The notes below the pieces were generated by a model. That model did no database searches and was not told the origin of the DNA. It saw nothing but the letters and a program-made list of their open reading frames with translations. This document shows positions 41,823-54,290 of a stretch of DNA of 64,000 nt, in pieces; the first letter of the stretch is position 1; the number at the start of each line of letters is the position of its first letter. The translations under genes were made by a program, and so were the position numbers. This DNA is from Acanthochromis polyacanthus. Taxonomy: Eukaryota > Chordata > Actinopteri > Pomacentridae. Location: contig NC_067113.1 in assembly GCF_021347895.1 (NCBI RefSeq), positions 44,865,474-44,929,473 on the forward strand, given 5' to 3'.

Positions 41823-42450
41823 TACTCCACCAAGGAACAACAGAGTTATGTGACAATCTGTGTACGTTTATCTGTCTGTTTGTTTATCTGTTACCAACAT
41901 TACTCAAAAACCGACAAACGGATTTGGATGAAATTTTCAGTGAAGGTCAGAAATGACACAAGGACCAAGTGGCTAGATTGTGGCAGTGATGCGGCTCATA
42001 GTCTGGATCCACTAATTTGTTAAAGATTTCTGCATCATTGCGAGATAGTGGCACATCGTCACTGTAACCATGACAACAAGTGAACACTGCATCAGCTGCC
42101 TGCTGAAGATCACATGATTGTGATCCTACTACAAATCGACTTATTGGACTTATCGGGACTTATGTGTCCGAAATGAATGGAACAATTGATTAAATTGTGG
42201 GGGTGTTTCCAAGTCCCATGAATTCCCACTGCCTGCATATTGAGGGTTCAGTATCTGTACATAAAATACACATGCATAACACACACCTGTTCTCAGTGCA
42301 ACGTCACTTTGTTTGTGGGTACATCTAGATTAAATGGCCACATTCTGTGTTGCCTTGATTTCTGCACAAATTTTTTTAAGATTTCAGCCATCGAAAATGA
42401 TACAACGTCTGAGCAGCATTGGCAGAGTACTCTGAGTGCTTTTCTTGTTT
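41823..42450 (+). mobile_element. MITE-like element of the ACCTCCGCCA family, diverged copy
   Basis: The start ACTCCACCAAGGAACAACAG then GTTATGTGAC, the internal GTTTATCTGTTACCAACATT then ACTCAAAAACCGACAAACGG, and the end ACTCTGAGTGCTTTTCTTG correspond to the ends and core of the copies at 34261 and 53425. The internal CTGGATCC is also shared. Confidence 0.6.
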
Positions 42451-45400
42451 TCGTTCATGTCACATATTTATGCATGTTTCAAAATAATATATATATATAT
42501 ATACATATAATAAGGAGTATAAATGATTCAAAAATGTCTTTTTTTGTTGAATAACAAAGTTAGGATGTAATAAATCATATTAAAAAAGCAAAAGTTTATT
42601 TATTTTACAAAAACCGAAAACACTGCTTGCAGTTCAATCTAGTCAATAAGTTTGTGAACATCATAGCCGAGACTTCACCATTGTACTGAGAAGGACAAAA
42701 TTATTTTGTTTTTATAGGATCTGTTTTGAAAAAGCATTAAATAAACTGATTTTGATGAAATATCAACGTTTCAAACTCGGATTTGGTCCATTTTCATGAT
42801 GAAACTAAACGTCACAGAGGAGTGATTCAAAGGTTGTCAGAAAGTTGAAAAAGGTTCTTCGGCTTTTACTGTTTCAGGCTCTGAGAGATGTTGTAATTTT
42901 GGAGATTTTTAAGAAGGAACCCTGCCAACAACTTCAGTCATGGGCCACATTTTGCCCAGCTCTTCATGATGTGATCCACAAACACTTTTATTGTCTTCTA
43001 ACACTAAGATCTGCCGTAAATTAATGGCCACGTTTAGATTTTTGTTTCTACATGTTCTGAAGCAGTGCTACAAGGCAAAATAAACCATAATTAAATACAG
43101 TTTGCCATTATTCTCAATAGCTAATATATTAATTGAAGAAGAAACAAAACATGCAGGAAAGTTCTGCATCTCCTTCTTCTTTAGGTCTCACAGCACACAG
43201 ACTTCAGCTTGCAGTGCTGGGAAAGCAGATGTTCCAATGAGAATGTATCCTTCATGGTAAATCACCGCTCGACACACCATGAATGTATTTCATTCCAACA
43301 CACAAACACGCACTCAGACCGAGTACAACATAAATTACAAAGAGGAGACACCACAAAGAGGATGCTTTTTAGCCATCATGAGACAGAGACATTTATTTAC
43401 TTCACTATGCAGCTTTTTTTTAAAGAAAAATCTACACATATGTAGAAGCAGACATCTGTCCAAATCTGCCTGCATACAGGACACACTATAATATAATGTA
43501 GACAGCAATGAGCAAACGTTTTTGGCTTTTTATGTGTATCTTCTCATCCAGAACCATCAAGGCGGTGTCTAACTGATCTATTGGCTCATTAAAGTTTGTA
43601 TGAGGTTATGTGATAATAATAATAAAAACCTCTTGGATTCTTGGATGAAAGGAAAGCAGTTTAAGAGACATTGTGAGAGGCAGAACAGAACATAGCTCAG
43701 TATTTGTGCTTCTGACCTTCTGTAATTTGCCCTTTTGACCTCCTTAATCCTCTGAGATGTCGGCAGATGTTATCAGCTGACATGCAGTTTGTGTTCAGCT
43801 CTCAGTCGATGTGCGTGTGCGAGAAAACAGATAGATATTTACAAAAATACACAGGCTGAAACGAAATCCTGTTCATCACTAGTACTTGATAGGGCAAACA
43901 ATGTCAAAGATGTGTTAGATAACACACACAGTGACAGATATTGGCACAAACTCACATTAAAAACACCTCTCACTCCTGCATTCCTATGACCACGATTTAA
44001 AAAGGCGACCCAGGGAGGATAAGAAAAGGATTGATTAAGGGAGGAATGGAGGAGGCAAATAAGGAGGACAAGATAAGGGTGAAGAGAGGAAGAAGGGGGA
44101 GTAAAAAGATTAGAAGGAAGATGAGAAAGATAAGGTACAGCCAAAAATAAAGGGAAAAGCTTACAGAGACAAAGTAGCAGCTTTGTCAGCTGTGACGTTC
44201 AAACACAGGGATGCTTTTGTGTTGTTGCAGAAATTAAAAGGCACAAATCCATGCATTTCTATTAAAAATGTTGCAAACAAAGCACCCAAAATAACTGCAT
44301 TTGTGAAAAATGAGCCATGAAAAAAAAAACTTTACATTCCAACAGCTGAGCTATGCATATTTATACAGACATCAGATAAACAAAAATAAATGCAGGACAA
44401 AATAAATGTATTCCTCAGGCTTCCAAATAAGCCTCCAGCGGCAGATGATTTGCATTTTAATATCCTTTTGCAATACACTATTAAATCCATGTTTTTAGAT
44501 GTGCATCTGCAGAATGTTGCACAAAATGTTGCTGTCACTGCCTTTATTTCTTTAGCCATACGCTATGAAAATTCATCTCTGTTTTTGCCTGAGCAGGAGG
44601 AGGCTAACAAGCTTGGAATCAGCAAACAGCTGAAGATTATATCCATTAGAAGAAAACTCAGTGCGGCTCCAACAAAAACCGCAAAGGAGGAAAAAGACAA
44701 CAGTGGTCGCAGTGGTCTAATAATTATTTAGAAAGCTGTATATAAAAATGGCATTTTTTATTTCATTATTTTAAGCAGTTCCGTTCACTTCTCTCATTGA
44801 TGTTTGCTATAACAACAATTATTTTTCCATTTCAGGGTACCACATGGTCCCTTACAATGCCGTGCACTCAGTGTTTTCATGTTATCATTAAGACTGCAAA
44901 AATCCACCAATGAGCCACATCTCAATCCTGTGCAAGAGCTTCATTTTTATATGTTTAAGCACATAAATCACAATTTATCAGTCTTTTGTTTAAGAAATTC
45001 CTGTCTGACGCAAAGTGAGAACACTCATGTGCACTTACATACACTTGCAGTTTCCAGAGAATGAGTAATTGTGATTTTGGATGATTTTATGACTTCTTTT
45101 TTTTTTTGCATGAAACAGATGTGAGATGGTTATTTTTATACATCTATGTGACAAAAAATAAATGATAGCCGATAGCAACATGAGGCATGGCATGCACCTC
45201 TAAATCAAATGTTCTTTCAGCTAACTTCCCACCAAGAACCAAAAAAGGCCTGATCTGATATAACTTGATGTTTGTGTCAGATTTGGTCTGCCGAAAACGT
45301 GACTGGGTGGGTATAAAGGAGGTAATAAAAGTGGAAGAATAAGGTGGAAGGAGTTGTGTTAGGCGTGAAGGACAAAAGAGGAGGGCAAGAAGCTGAAGAC

Positions 45401-46184
45401 ACAGGTGAAGACTGACAAAAAAGCTACAGGGAAAGGATGGCAGCAATGAGTAGAGGGGATATGAGCTGAATAAAAAGGATTGTGGTGGAAAAAGATGAAG
45501 CAGGCTGCAGAGCTGAGGAGGATCTTGTACGTGGATATTTTATGCTTTCAGTGGAATGAACTGAAGCATCCAGTTTGGATGGATACACACACATTTAGCC
45601 TGTCACAGTCTGACTATGGGCTCATCTCTAAGTTAGAACAAGTATTTCATATATATAAAAATAAAGTTGTTCCACACTTGCATTTTACTGCCGTGATGAA
45701 AGATTTGTAGGCTGTAAAATCACATAAACAGCCTCCTTTTATGGCTTCTGCAGAGGTCTTTCGCTCTAACACAATATCCTGACAAGTAGCCACATCTCAA
45801 ACAGAGAACTGATATCAGATGATGATTATGTTCAATGGAAACTATTTCCAACACTTAATATCTCAAAATTGATTATTCCAACAATATCCATGCATGACAG
45901 CTTCAGTAAAGTGCAGTTAAGACTAAGTTAGTCAAACTATGTTCAGATAAGGAGAAGAACATTGTCGTGATTAAGATCCTCATCAAAGTAACAGCTCAGT
46001 ATTAGCTGTATTTTTTTTATAAACAGCTGGCTGCATATAAAACTGGCCCACAAAATGGCACAGCATCTGAGCAGTATGACATAACACAGTCCTATAACAG
46101 GCTGAGGGTTATGGTGCTGTCATCTGATTAAAACACAGACTGCAGCTTTATATAGACAGACTGCACAATAATAAACCGGAGGGT
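42451..46184. other. Intergenic, no gene seen
   Basis: It contains a short AT microsatellite at about 42485-42512. Nothing else is recognised. Confidence 0.5.
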
Positions 46185-47330
46185 GTGCTCCACTTGCTAA
46201 GCTTCCCAGGAAACGTTTATGCCAGGTTCTTTGAAAAAAAAGGCTGTGACTGCCTGAGGAACCTTAATCTTGGGAGGAGCAATGTAGATTCTGTCCTGGC
46301 CATGAAAGTCTGGATCAACTGTTTACCCTTATGGAGACAATACAAGGGTCATAGGACCAACCAAAGACATGGATTATGTGCGTATTTTGGACTTGGAGAA
46401 GGTCTACAACAACCCCTGGGCAACACTTGGGGGGCCACTGCTGGAATATAGGGTACCACAGCCATTGGTAGAGTCCTTGTACAACCCAAGTGAGAGCTGT
46501 GTTTGCATTCTGAGCACAGTCAAGAACATTTCTAGAGATTGTTGAACTCTATTGTCTTTAATTCTGTTTGAGGTATTCATGGCAGGATCTTAGGGTACAG
46601 CTGGTTGAGGAGGGTGTCTGGTTTGGGAACCTCAGATTTGTGCCTTTTTGCAGATGATGTAGTTCTGTTGACTTCATTAGATAGTGACCTTAAGGGCGCA
46701 CTGGGTTGATTTGCAGCCATGATGTGAGTGTTGGAGGGCAGGTGCTACTTCAGATGAAGGAATTTAAGTATTGTGGGATCATGTTAATGTCTGACAAGAA
46801 AGGGATAGGCTCACCATCAGTTGTCGGTGTTGTGCTGCACCATCACGGTAAAGAGGGAGCTGTGCCAGAACACAAAATTCTCGATCTACCACTCAGTCTA
46901 TGTTCCAATCCTAACCCATACTCTCTAGCTCTGGGTAGTGACTGCAAATTCAAGTGCTCAAAATGCGTTTGAGCCTTAAAGATAAAGAGAAGAGCTCAGA
47001 CATCCAGAGGGAGCTCGATGTAGGTCTCGTGCTCCATTGCTCCATCCGTTGAAAGGTGCCAGTTGAGGTAGTTCAGGCACTTTGTTAGGATGGATCCTGG
47101 GTGCCTTTGTTTGGAGATTTTCCGAGCATGTCCAACAAGGCAGAGACCTCAAGGTAGACCTAGAACTCTCGAAAGGGATGACATATCTCATCTGGCCTGG
47201 GAACACCTCAGGATCCTCAAAGTGGAATACGTTGCTGGGGAGATGGACATCTGGAATGCCCTGTTTACCCTCTTTCCACTGTGACCTTGCCCTGAAAATC
47301 AGCAGAAAATGGATCCAATTAAAGATGTAA
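46185..47330 (+). mobile_element. Dead LINE fragment (reverse transcriptase and C-terminal part of ORF2)
   Basis: Translated pieces in shifting frames follow a teleost non-LTR retrotransposon: LLSFPGNVYARFFEKK, then RILDLEKVYNN (template DLEKAYD), then FADDVVLL at 46647 with the catalytic Asp pair, then QVLLQMKEFKYCGIML, then EIFRACPTRQRPQGRPRTLE and DISHLAWEHLRIL, ending near SRKWI. Several frameshifts and stops, and the loss of the sequence before the RT, mean it is inactive. The clade is not assigned. Confidence 0.8.
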
Positions 47331-48654
47331 AACATGTAAAAAAATAATTTCTTGCAAAACCAGTGGTCATCACAAAGATCAAATGTGCTTAATGTTTTCA
47401 CCTAAATAGCGCCACCATTCTTTGAGATGGGAATATGCATTTGGTTATTAACTAAATAACACAGAATTTGACCTTGAGATAAGACTTCCCTTAGTTTTTA
47501 GTTACCACAGTCCTCCATATCATGCTGTGGAGAGGGAACTGTTTTACTTGGTTATGACTTTTATGTGAAAGATGCAGATCTTGTGCTCATTAGATCCGAA
47601 GAAGAAGAAAAAACAAGAGAATGTAGCTTGAGGTCTCCTATTACTGTTGTTTTAAACAGCACTGGACAGCCAAGAATGATGTTCCAGGGTTTGTCATGCT
47701 TCATTTTCAAGTTTTTATTCCAAAAAACACAGTGTTTTTGTTTTGTGTTTGTCATTACAGAGAAGTCTATTACTTCTAAAAATAAATATGACAGTTTCAT
47801 TTTTCCCCCCAGAACTGTGTGTGAGTACATGTGTTGCACTCACAGTGCTCGTCAGTGATTCTTGGAAAATGCTGTTGAATTTATTGCGTGACATATCAGA
47901 GAAATTAATAATGGTTCAGCAGGACATGTGAGTTAATAATTGCTCTGTGATTATAGTGACACCTGGTTGCTTCAAATTTATGCGTTTCTTTAATTTCTGG
48001 CTTACAGACTTCATCACGGATGAATCATAACTTGTTGAGGCAACAGAGATGCATCGAAAACCTCATTAGGCAGCTTAGCTTGGAGCAGAGATTCAGGTTG
48101 TAAAATGTGGTAAAAACAGGAAGTGGTTTGCATGGAATGAAAGTAAAATAGAAAATGACAGCTCTTGTTACATTACTACCAAATGATGGCTTGTAAAATA
48201 ACAACAGAATTGACCTCATCTTTTATGACAAAATACTGTTAATTTACAAGATTACTGAATACTTTTGAATACAAATGCTTTCCAAGGCTGAGATTAGTCA
48301 GCTGTGACAGGCTTTTATTTTGGAAGACATGTGCTAAAACTGACCAGATGGCTCACTGGGCAAATGTGATGAAATACACTTGAGAATGTTAAGTTATATG
48401 AATGTAATAAAATCTGAAATTCAGCCCTCAGCAAGCACAGAAATACAGCTCCCTTTTAATTGAGCCTAAAACAGAAAAGGAAAGACAAAGTAACTGAGAT
48501 AACCTTGAGAAACACAAATGCTGCTATTTAGGACATAAATGATGAAAAGGAATAAGACTTGACTGCAGCAATGTATCTTGGTTGGAGAACAACAACAATA
48601 TAAAGTAGGTTTTTAGTTGTGTTTGTCTCTGAAATTGATAGTTTGTAGTTTTAG
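47331..48654. other. Intergenic, no gene seen
   Basis: No supported gene or repeat. Confidence 0.5.
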
Positions 48655-49115
48655 TCTGGACAGTATGGTGGTGTGGGTACTAGCACTGTTGCCTTACAGC
48701 AGGAAGTTTTTGGGTTTCTACACTTTCATTTAGCAGAAGCTTTTATCCAAACATCTACATCTGAGAGTAGATACAACACAAGCAAGGATCTAGTCAGGGG
48801 AAAGCAACCTGGATAAGTGCCATATTAAATCTGCAAACAAACTCCTTAGCTTCCCAGGAAAAGTCTATTCCAGATTCTTTGGAAAGAAGGCTGTGATCGC
48901 CTGCAGATGTTTGAATCTGCGTATGCATGCCCTTCTACGTTGGTTTTCTCTGGACACTCCAGCTTCCTCCCACAGTCCAAAAATGAGCATGGTGGCTTCA
49001 CTGGGGATTCTAAACTGGGTGTAAGTGTAGGTGTAAGATTGTCTGGCTCTTTGTATTGACAGTGTGATGGACTGGTGTGTCGGGCTTTTTGCCCAGCCCC
49101 CCGTGACCATCTAAA
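48655..49115 (+). mobile_element. Repeat mosaic: SINE interrupted by two other repeat fragments
   Basis: The SINE head GTATGGTGGTGTGGGTACTA (48665 on) and its body (TTGGTTTTCTCTGGACACTC, then CTTCCTCCCACAGTCC at 48940-48978) belong to the same family as the copy at 9573. Between about 48722 and 48905 lies foreign DNA: a CATTTAGCAGAAGCTTTTAT segment known from many fish repeats, then a sliver (48848-48903) matching the first 55 bp of the LINE at 46185. Confidence 0.6.
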
Positions 49116-49604
49116 AGGATACAACGAGTAAGCTGTCTGGTGATGTGTAAGGACAGACGTGGTAGGCTATGAACTGGCACGAGAACAGTTTTGGAGAGTG
49201 TTGGTCTCCACATTATGGTCTCCTTGGCAACAAAAGGAAGTGCAAGAGGTTATTCTGCTGTGAGCTCTTACCATCTGTTAGCTGCAGCCGCAGTAAGTCA
49301 GATTTTTACTGTGACCACAGGAAGCATCCATCATTTGGCACTTCTGTAGGATGTTTTATTTCGACAATTGTGCTTTGATTTGTGTGTGAGCAAGAAAAAC
49401 AAAGCAATCAAGATGCCCCAAAATGGCAGCTGCTCTCTGCCTGCACCCTACGAAAAAGCATAGTGTCAGTTACGTGTTGGGTTTTGTGTCCCAAAATTTG
49501 TATTTTGTGTATTCTCCAATTGGTCTGATCAGTATATAGGAGTCACCATTACAGCAACAAAGATATGCTCCCTCACAGGCTTAGTGTCAGATGTGTCTAA
49601 TTGA
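49116..49604. other. Intergenic, no gene seen
   Basis: No supported feature. Confidence 0.4.
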
Positions 49605-49606
49605 TT

Positions 49607-50069
49607 TTAAAGTGCCCATATTGTGCCCCTTTACAGCAAATGAATGAAAGTCTCACATGTTCCTAGAATTTATCTTTCAACTTTTCAGCTTAAAATGTTG
49701 CAAAGAAGGTTCATTTCACCATATAGCTCCTTCTGTTTTGTTTTACAGTTTGTAGCTTTAAATACGACTGAGCTGCTGCTGGCCACGCCCCCTTCAGGAA
49801 GAAGACTCTACATCTGTGATCGACAGCGCTGAGCAAACAGTTCAGAGTGTGTGAGATGATGCAGATGTGAATAAGTGTGAGATCAGGACTTTCTGTCGCT
49901 TCTAACTTTCTCTCCGAGCGATCATTTTACATTAAAGTATTGCTGAACTCACATCTTAGCCGTTGTTTATACATCATGCCTTCATAATTTCCCAGCTTTG
50001 GCTTAACACCTCCAAGTTCACAACCACAAAATGCAATAAAAATGAATTTTCACCATATGGGATCTTTAA
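49607..50069. mobile_element. TTAA-flanked MITE with terminal inverted repeats
   Basis: TTAA at 49607-49610 is followed by AGTGCCCATATTGTG. At the other end CACCATATGGGATCT precedes TTAA at 50066-50069. The ends pair at 12 of 15 positions. TTAA target duplication is typical of the piggyBac superfamily, so a non-autonomous piggyBac-like element is the best guess. The first half is shared with 1488-1740. No transposase is encoded. Confidence 0.6.
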
Positions 50070-53000
50070 AAATGCTTTGCTGTTTCTCATCCAAACACCA
50101 CCCAGTCTTTGTCTTCACTAGAATTTAATAAATTGCACTTGTGTGTCATTCATTTGTCATAAAAAAAAGGTGACATCACTTTCCAGCTGTTGCCCCACAC
50201 AGACTCTGTTTAGGTTTGCATCTTTCCCAAAAGGTCACAAGGTTTCTTCTGCTGTTTCTTTGCTTTAACACAACTGAAATTAGCCAAATTGAATTTACTC
50301 CTCGCGAGGGCCAAGTTGAGAATTTCCATTCCATGCTTGATTCCGGTTATTGACAAGTCCATTACATCAGAAAACGGGTGGAAACACTGGAACCAGATAT
50401 TTAGCACACTGGAGTATTCATTTAAGGTCTTGGGATGAGGCAAGTTCAGATTCCTTGAGGTGATTGAAAACATTTCAACTGTAATGTAGGACAGTTTGGA
50501 GCCAGAGAACACATCTGTGTCTACTGAATACTGTATTGAACAAAGACTGCAGCTCATGGGTACAACTAGAGAAGCCAAAAAAATTCATTGCCTGAACATA
50601 AAATATCATAACAACACCTACTGAATTTCCCTTCGGGGCTGAATAAAGTGATTCTGATTCTGAGTTCTGCCAGTACAGGATAATATACATATCCAGAAAT
50701 AGAACTAGGATGAGATATTGTTGAGATAATTGACAGTTTTGACGATAGGAGGAAAATACATTAAGATATTGTAAGTTTCTTCAGTTCTACCTTAATCCAA
50801 TCTACTCTATTCTTCATACAGACTCTTAAGAAACAATCATTCTTCACTGTAGCAAGGCAGAAAGGGTCAAAGATTCTTCAGTCAAAAAAGTTCTTGGATC
50901 AAACCGCAAATATGGCCCTTTCTCTCTTTCCAAGATGCTGTCATTTGGGCTTTCTCTTTATTCAGCAGTGCAGAAAAAGTAATATGGCCTGATTGAATAC
51001 CATGGATCACACATCTGAGAGGCAGACTCGCAGAAATAACCAGACTTTTTGAGTTAATGAATCGACAAACTTTCGACAGATGTGCGAATCAGTCAGCTGG
51101 CGAACTTGAGGCTGATAAGTCATGGTGAATTAGCTTTTTATTTGATCAGCATAATGAATTGCACAGGTAACTGTACAAAGTCTTGGACAGTGACTGGTTT
51201 CCCCAAATGATTTCATGATGTTGCAGAGAATGCAAACAGCTAAAAAGAAGAGTCTTCTTGTATATTTATCCCCACAGTCTCCCTAAATCCTAAATGTGTT
51301 GCTCTATGATATGACAAGCACTTATTTTGAAGCAATGCCTTTAGGTTTCTTGTGCTGCTTTATCGCATGTTTACAGCATTTGGCAATGGGCAGACAGTTT
51401 GCATTAAATATATGTGATGTAGCATAAAGGAAACAGCAGACAGTAACAGCGTGCAACCATGCTAGACAAGAAATTTAAACAACCTAAAAGACTGCAAAGC
51501 TGTGGAGCGGCTCGTTAAATCTCATTCACACGGCGTATTTTCTGTCCTGTCTGGCAAAACATTAATCCAAAATAAAACGGATTCCCTGTAGAATGGTCTT
51601 AAGGGTTACATCTTGAGCTAAAATGGGGAGCTTGTGAAGTGGATTGTGTAAAAGTAGCTGCAATTTACTATCAGAGAGCCACTCCTCTTCAGCATTTTCA
51701 CCACATTCTGGAAACGTATTAAAGGAGGACAGCTTACAAGCCCATATGGGAACATTAAAGATTCCGACTTTTACATGAGAGAAAATAAATAAATAAATGT
51801 CAACAGCATTTTCAGATTTAACACCCACTGTAAAGGACACACACCAAAGCAACAATTAACCACATTTCTTCTAATTAAACGGTTTGCTGTGCTAAAATTA
51901 CATTCTACAAGACAGAAATTTATTTGAGCATATTGAAGTAGTTATGGGATTTGCCCTTAAAGTCTCCAGGAACCGAGAAAATAAGAAAATTGTTCCACTG
52001 GCTTTCATAAAACCTTCAATTTTCCCTTATGTGAAATGTAGCCATTTATTCTAGCTTTTTATTCTAATTTTCAAATCCACAATTACAAAACAGGAAAAAA
52101 AAAGGGATAATAAATGCCGATTATGAGCAACTATAAATACATTTGCAATTAAATATTGTATATAAAGATGATGCACTGTGGTTCTGGGAATTTTACTGTA
52201 ACAAAAGACAGATGACTATGCTGAAATATGAAGGGGAAAGTGATGAAAATGACACTTTGTCTTGATTTAACTTGTAACTTTTCAACCTCGTATTTGAAAT
52301 GGTTCCACATCCTGCCATATGTCTATCTCCTTATATCCTGTAGGCTCTTCTTAAAGTAAGCTCCTGCATATTGGCAGCACATTACGCTGGCCTGCAACCA
52401 CCCCAACTTTCTGTGCAAATGCTTTTTACATGAATTTATCTCTGTTCACCCCTAAGCACTGAAAACACTGAGCTTCCTTGGCCTGATGTTTGCTTGGCAC
52501 TGGAAATTTCCGGTGCTGGATAACTTGTCCTGCTGACCTCACTGTGAACTCCCCACAGGGAGAGCAGGTATGTACGAAGCTTCTGAGCCGATGTGACTTT
52601 GTTTTAAGCGTTTGTCTGCTCTGCTTTTGGTTTAAATTTGCATGGTTTTGTCCACAGCCTGTTCAAATTCTGAGGTACATTTCGCAGAACTTCTGAAATG
52701 TCAATAACTTTGCACCTCATTGTCAGCTGGGCAGTGATAAGAAAGTTCCCGTTGGAAACATTTAATCACTCAAATACTCCCCCAAGCTGTTACTTTCAGT
52801 TGTTTTTGTTCATAATTTTATCAGTTTTAGTCCTGAAAAAGTAGACAGAGACAGATAAGACAGAAAAATGTGACTCGTTTTGGCCTGTTATTTAATCGCA
52901 TTAGAGAGAACAGCTATGCACTGATGTTCATTAGGAACAAGAGAGAGCATGACAGTTGACTTCACAGGCTTCAGTAGAACTCAGTATGGGACCTTTTATT

Positions 53001-53424
53001 ACCAGAAATCCACTATGGTGCTTATTAAACACTGCCTACCTGATACTGATCTGTGTGAACTACTACATTAATGAGTGGCGACAGACAAACAGCTACTGTA
53101 CAAAAAAAAGGTATTTTGGAATGAGGAAGATCGTTGTTTTTGACGTTAAATTATTTGATATTTAGCTGTCTAAATCCCCAAACATCCTAAGTTTTAAAGT
53201 CCTGTTATCTTCTGCCTTTTCAGCAGTCCTTTGAATTTGCACCTATGATATGGAAAAATGAGCGAAATTGAAGATTAAAATTATGATATTCCATCAAAAT
53301 TACTATATTCTACATGTAATTTTACAACAAAAGAAAAAAATTCTCAACTGCGACCAACAGTTTTAGCTGAACTCGGCTGAACTGCATGGAGCAGATTGAG
53401 ACACATATGGAAACAAACTGAAAA
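50070..53424. other. Intergenic, mostly without features
   Basis: Only the LINE-like tail near 50618 stands out. No exon or RNA gene is seen. Confidence 0.5.
50618..50663 (+). mobile_element. LINE 3' tail, strongly 5'-truncated
   Basis: TACTGAATTTCCCTTCGGGG then CTGAATAAAGTGATTCTGAT ends in TGATTC units. This is the typical 3' terminus (TTTCCC, stem, CGGGG, AATAAAGT) of fish LINEs of the L2/CR1 type, as I remember them. Confidence 0.6.
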
Positions 53425-53499
53425 CTAGAAAAGCACTCAGAGAGTGCAGACCTCCGCCAAGGATAGAGAGGAAAACAGGAAACCCATGCAATAAAGGAT

Positions 53500-53578
53500 C
53501 ATGAGCAGGAATCAAACCTGCATCTCTGACACAGTTCTGTTTATGAATCACCTTCTTAACCAGTTGAGCTATCTGGAC
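53500..53578 (-). mobile_element. tRNA-derived SINE head inside the MITE
   Basis: On the minus strand TAGCTCAACTGG (53560-53571) is a perfect A box and GGTTTGATTCC (53508-53518) is a B box with one mismatch. The spacing is about 41 bp. It cannot be a functional tRNA gene because the acceptor stem does not pair. Confidence 0.6.
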
Positions 53579-53795
53579 ACTTTGTTTCAATTTGTTGGAT
53601 GACATACTAACCTATAATGTTTTTGTCCTATTTTGGACCACATACTAAAATATACTAAAAAATTCAAAGTGATCCGGAATCCAGGATCCTTTCTGGATTG
53701 CCACCAAAATTAAATCAGCTCTTCCTCTTACCAGAGTCTACATCCCCTCAAAATTTCATGTGAATCTGCCCAGGCATTTTTGAGTTATCTTGCTA

Positions 53796-53799
<4 letters not shown>

Positions 53800-53826
<27 letters not shown>
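53800..53826. repeat. (ACAG)n microsatellite
   Basis: About seven ACAG units inside the MITE copy. Confidence 0.95.
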
Positions 53827-54214
53827 CACAAACGCCAGGTGTCACATAACCTCCTTGGTGGTGGTAAAAATAAGTTGGAAAAAATCTTTAGTATGTAGAA
53901 CCAGCATTGGCAAGTCTTATGGATACAATATTGTTGATGTTGATTCCAAATTTTTTATCAGTTTTTGTAAAATACCAAAGAAATTCAACTGTCATTTTTT
54001 CTTTTTTATGATTTATGGCATTCTAATTTTGTTGTACTGAGTTCTGTCTACTTCTAGTCATGATTGTGATGTTTTTATGGAGTTGTGGGACTAGAGATTC
54101 CAGTTAAAAATGGACTTCAGAGTGTTAAAGCAGCAAGATTGATCCAGAAAAACTAAAAACACTGAAGATTGAATCACATGTCTGGCCATCTGATCAATAT
54201 AAATCTAACCTTGA

Positions 54215-54290
54215 AGTGGCTTTTAGCTTTGTTTTGGTCTCCACCAACTCCTGAAAGGAAATATCTGGCATTTAGGATCTTAATGTTCCA
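54215..54290 (+). repeat. Dispersed repeat, copy 1 of 3
   Basis: CTTTTAGCTTTGTTTTGGTC then TCCACCAACTCCTGAAAGG resembles the segments at 56225 and 56395. Confidence 0.5.

Larger units (their letters stand above)
53425..53868 (-). mobile_element. MITE-like element of the ACCTCCGCCA family, with nested SINE head
   Basis: It starts CTAGAAAAGCACTCAGAGAG and GACCTCCGCCAAGG and ends ATAACCTCCTTGGTGGTGG. The core holds TTTTGAGTTATCTTGCTAAC followed by an (ACAG)n run, as in the copy at 34261. A tRNA-like segment occupies part of the left half. Confidence 0.65.

Noticed and set aside
53500..53578. A functional tRNA gene
   Set aside because: A and B boxes are present but the acceptor stem does not pair and no sensible anticodon arm can be drawn, so it is a SINE head.
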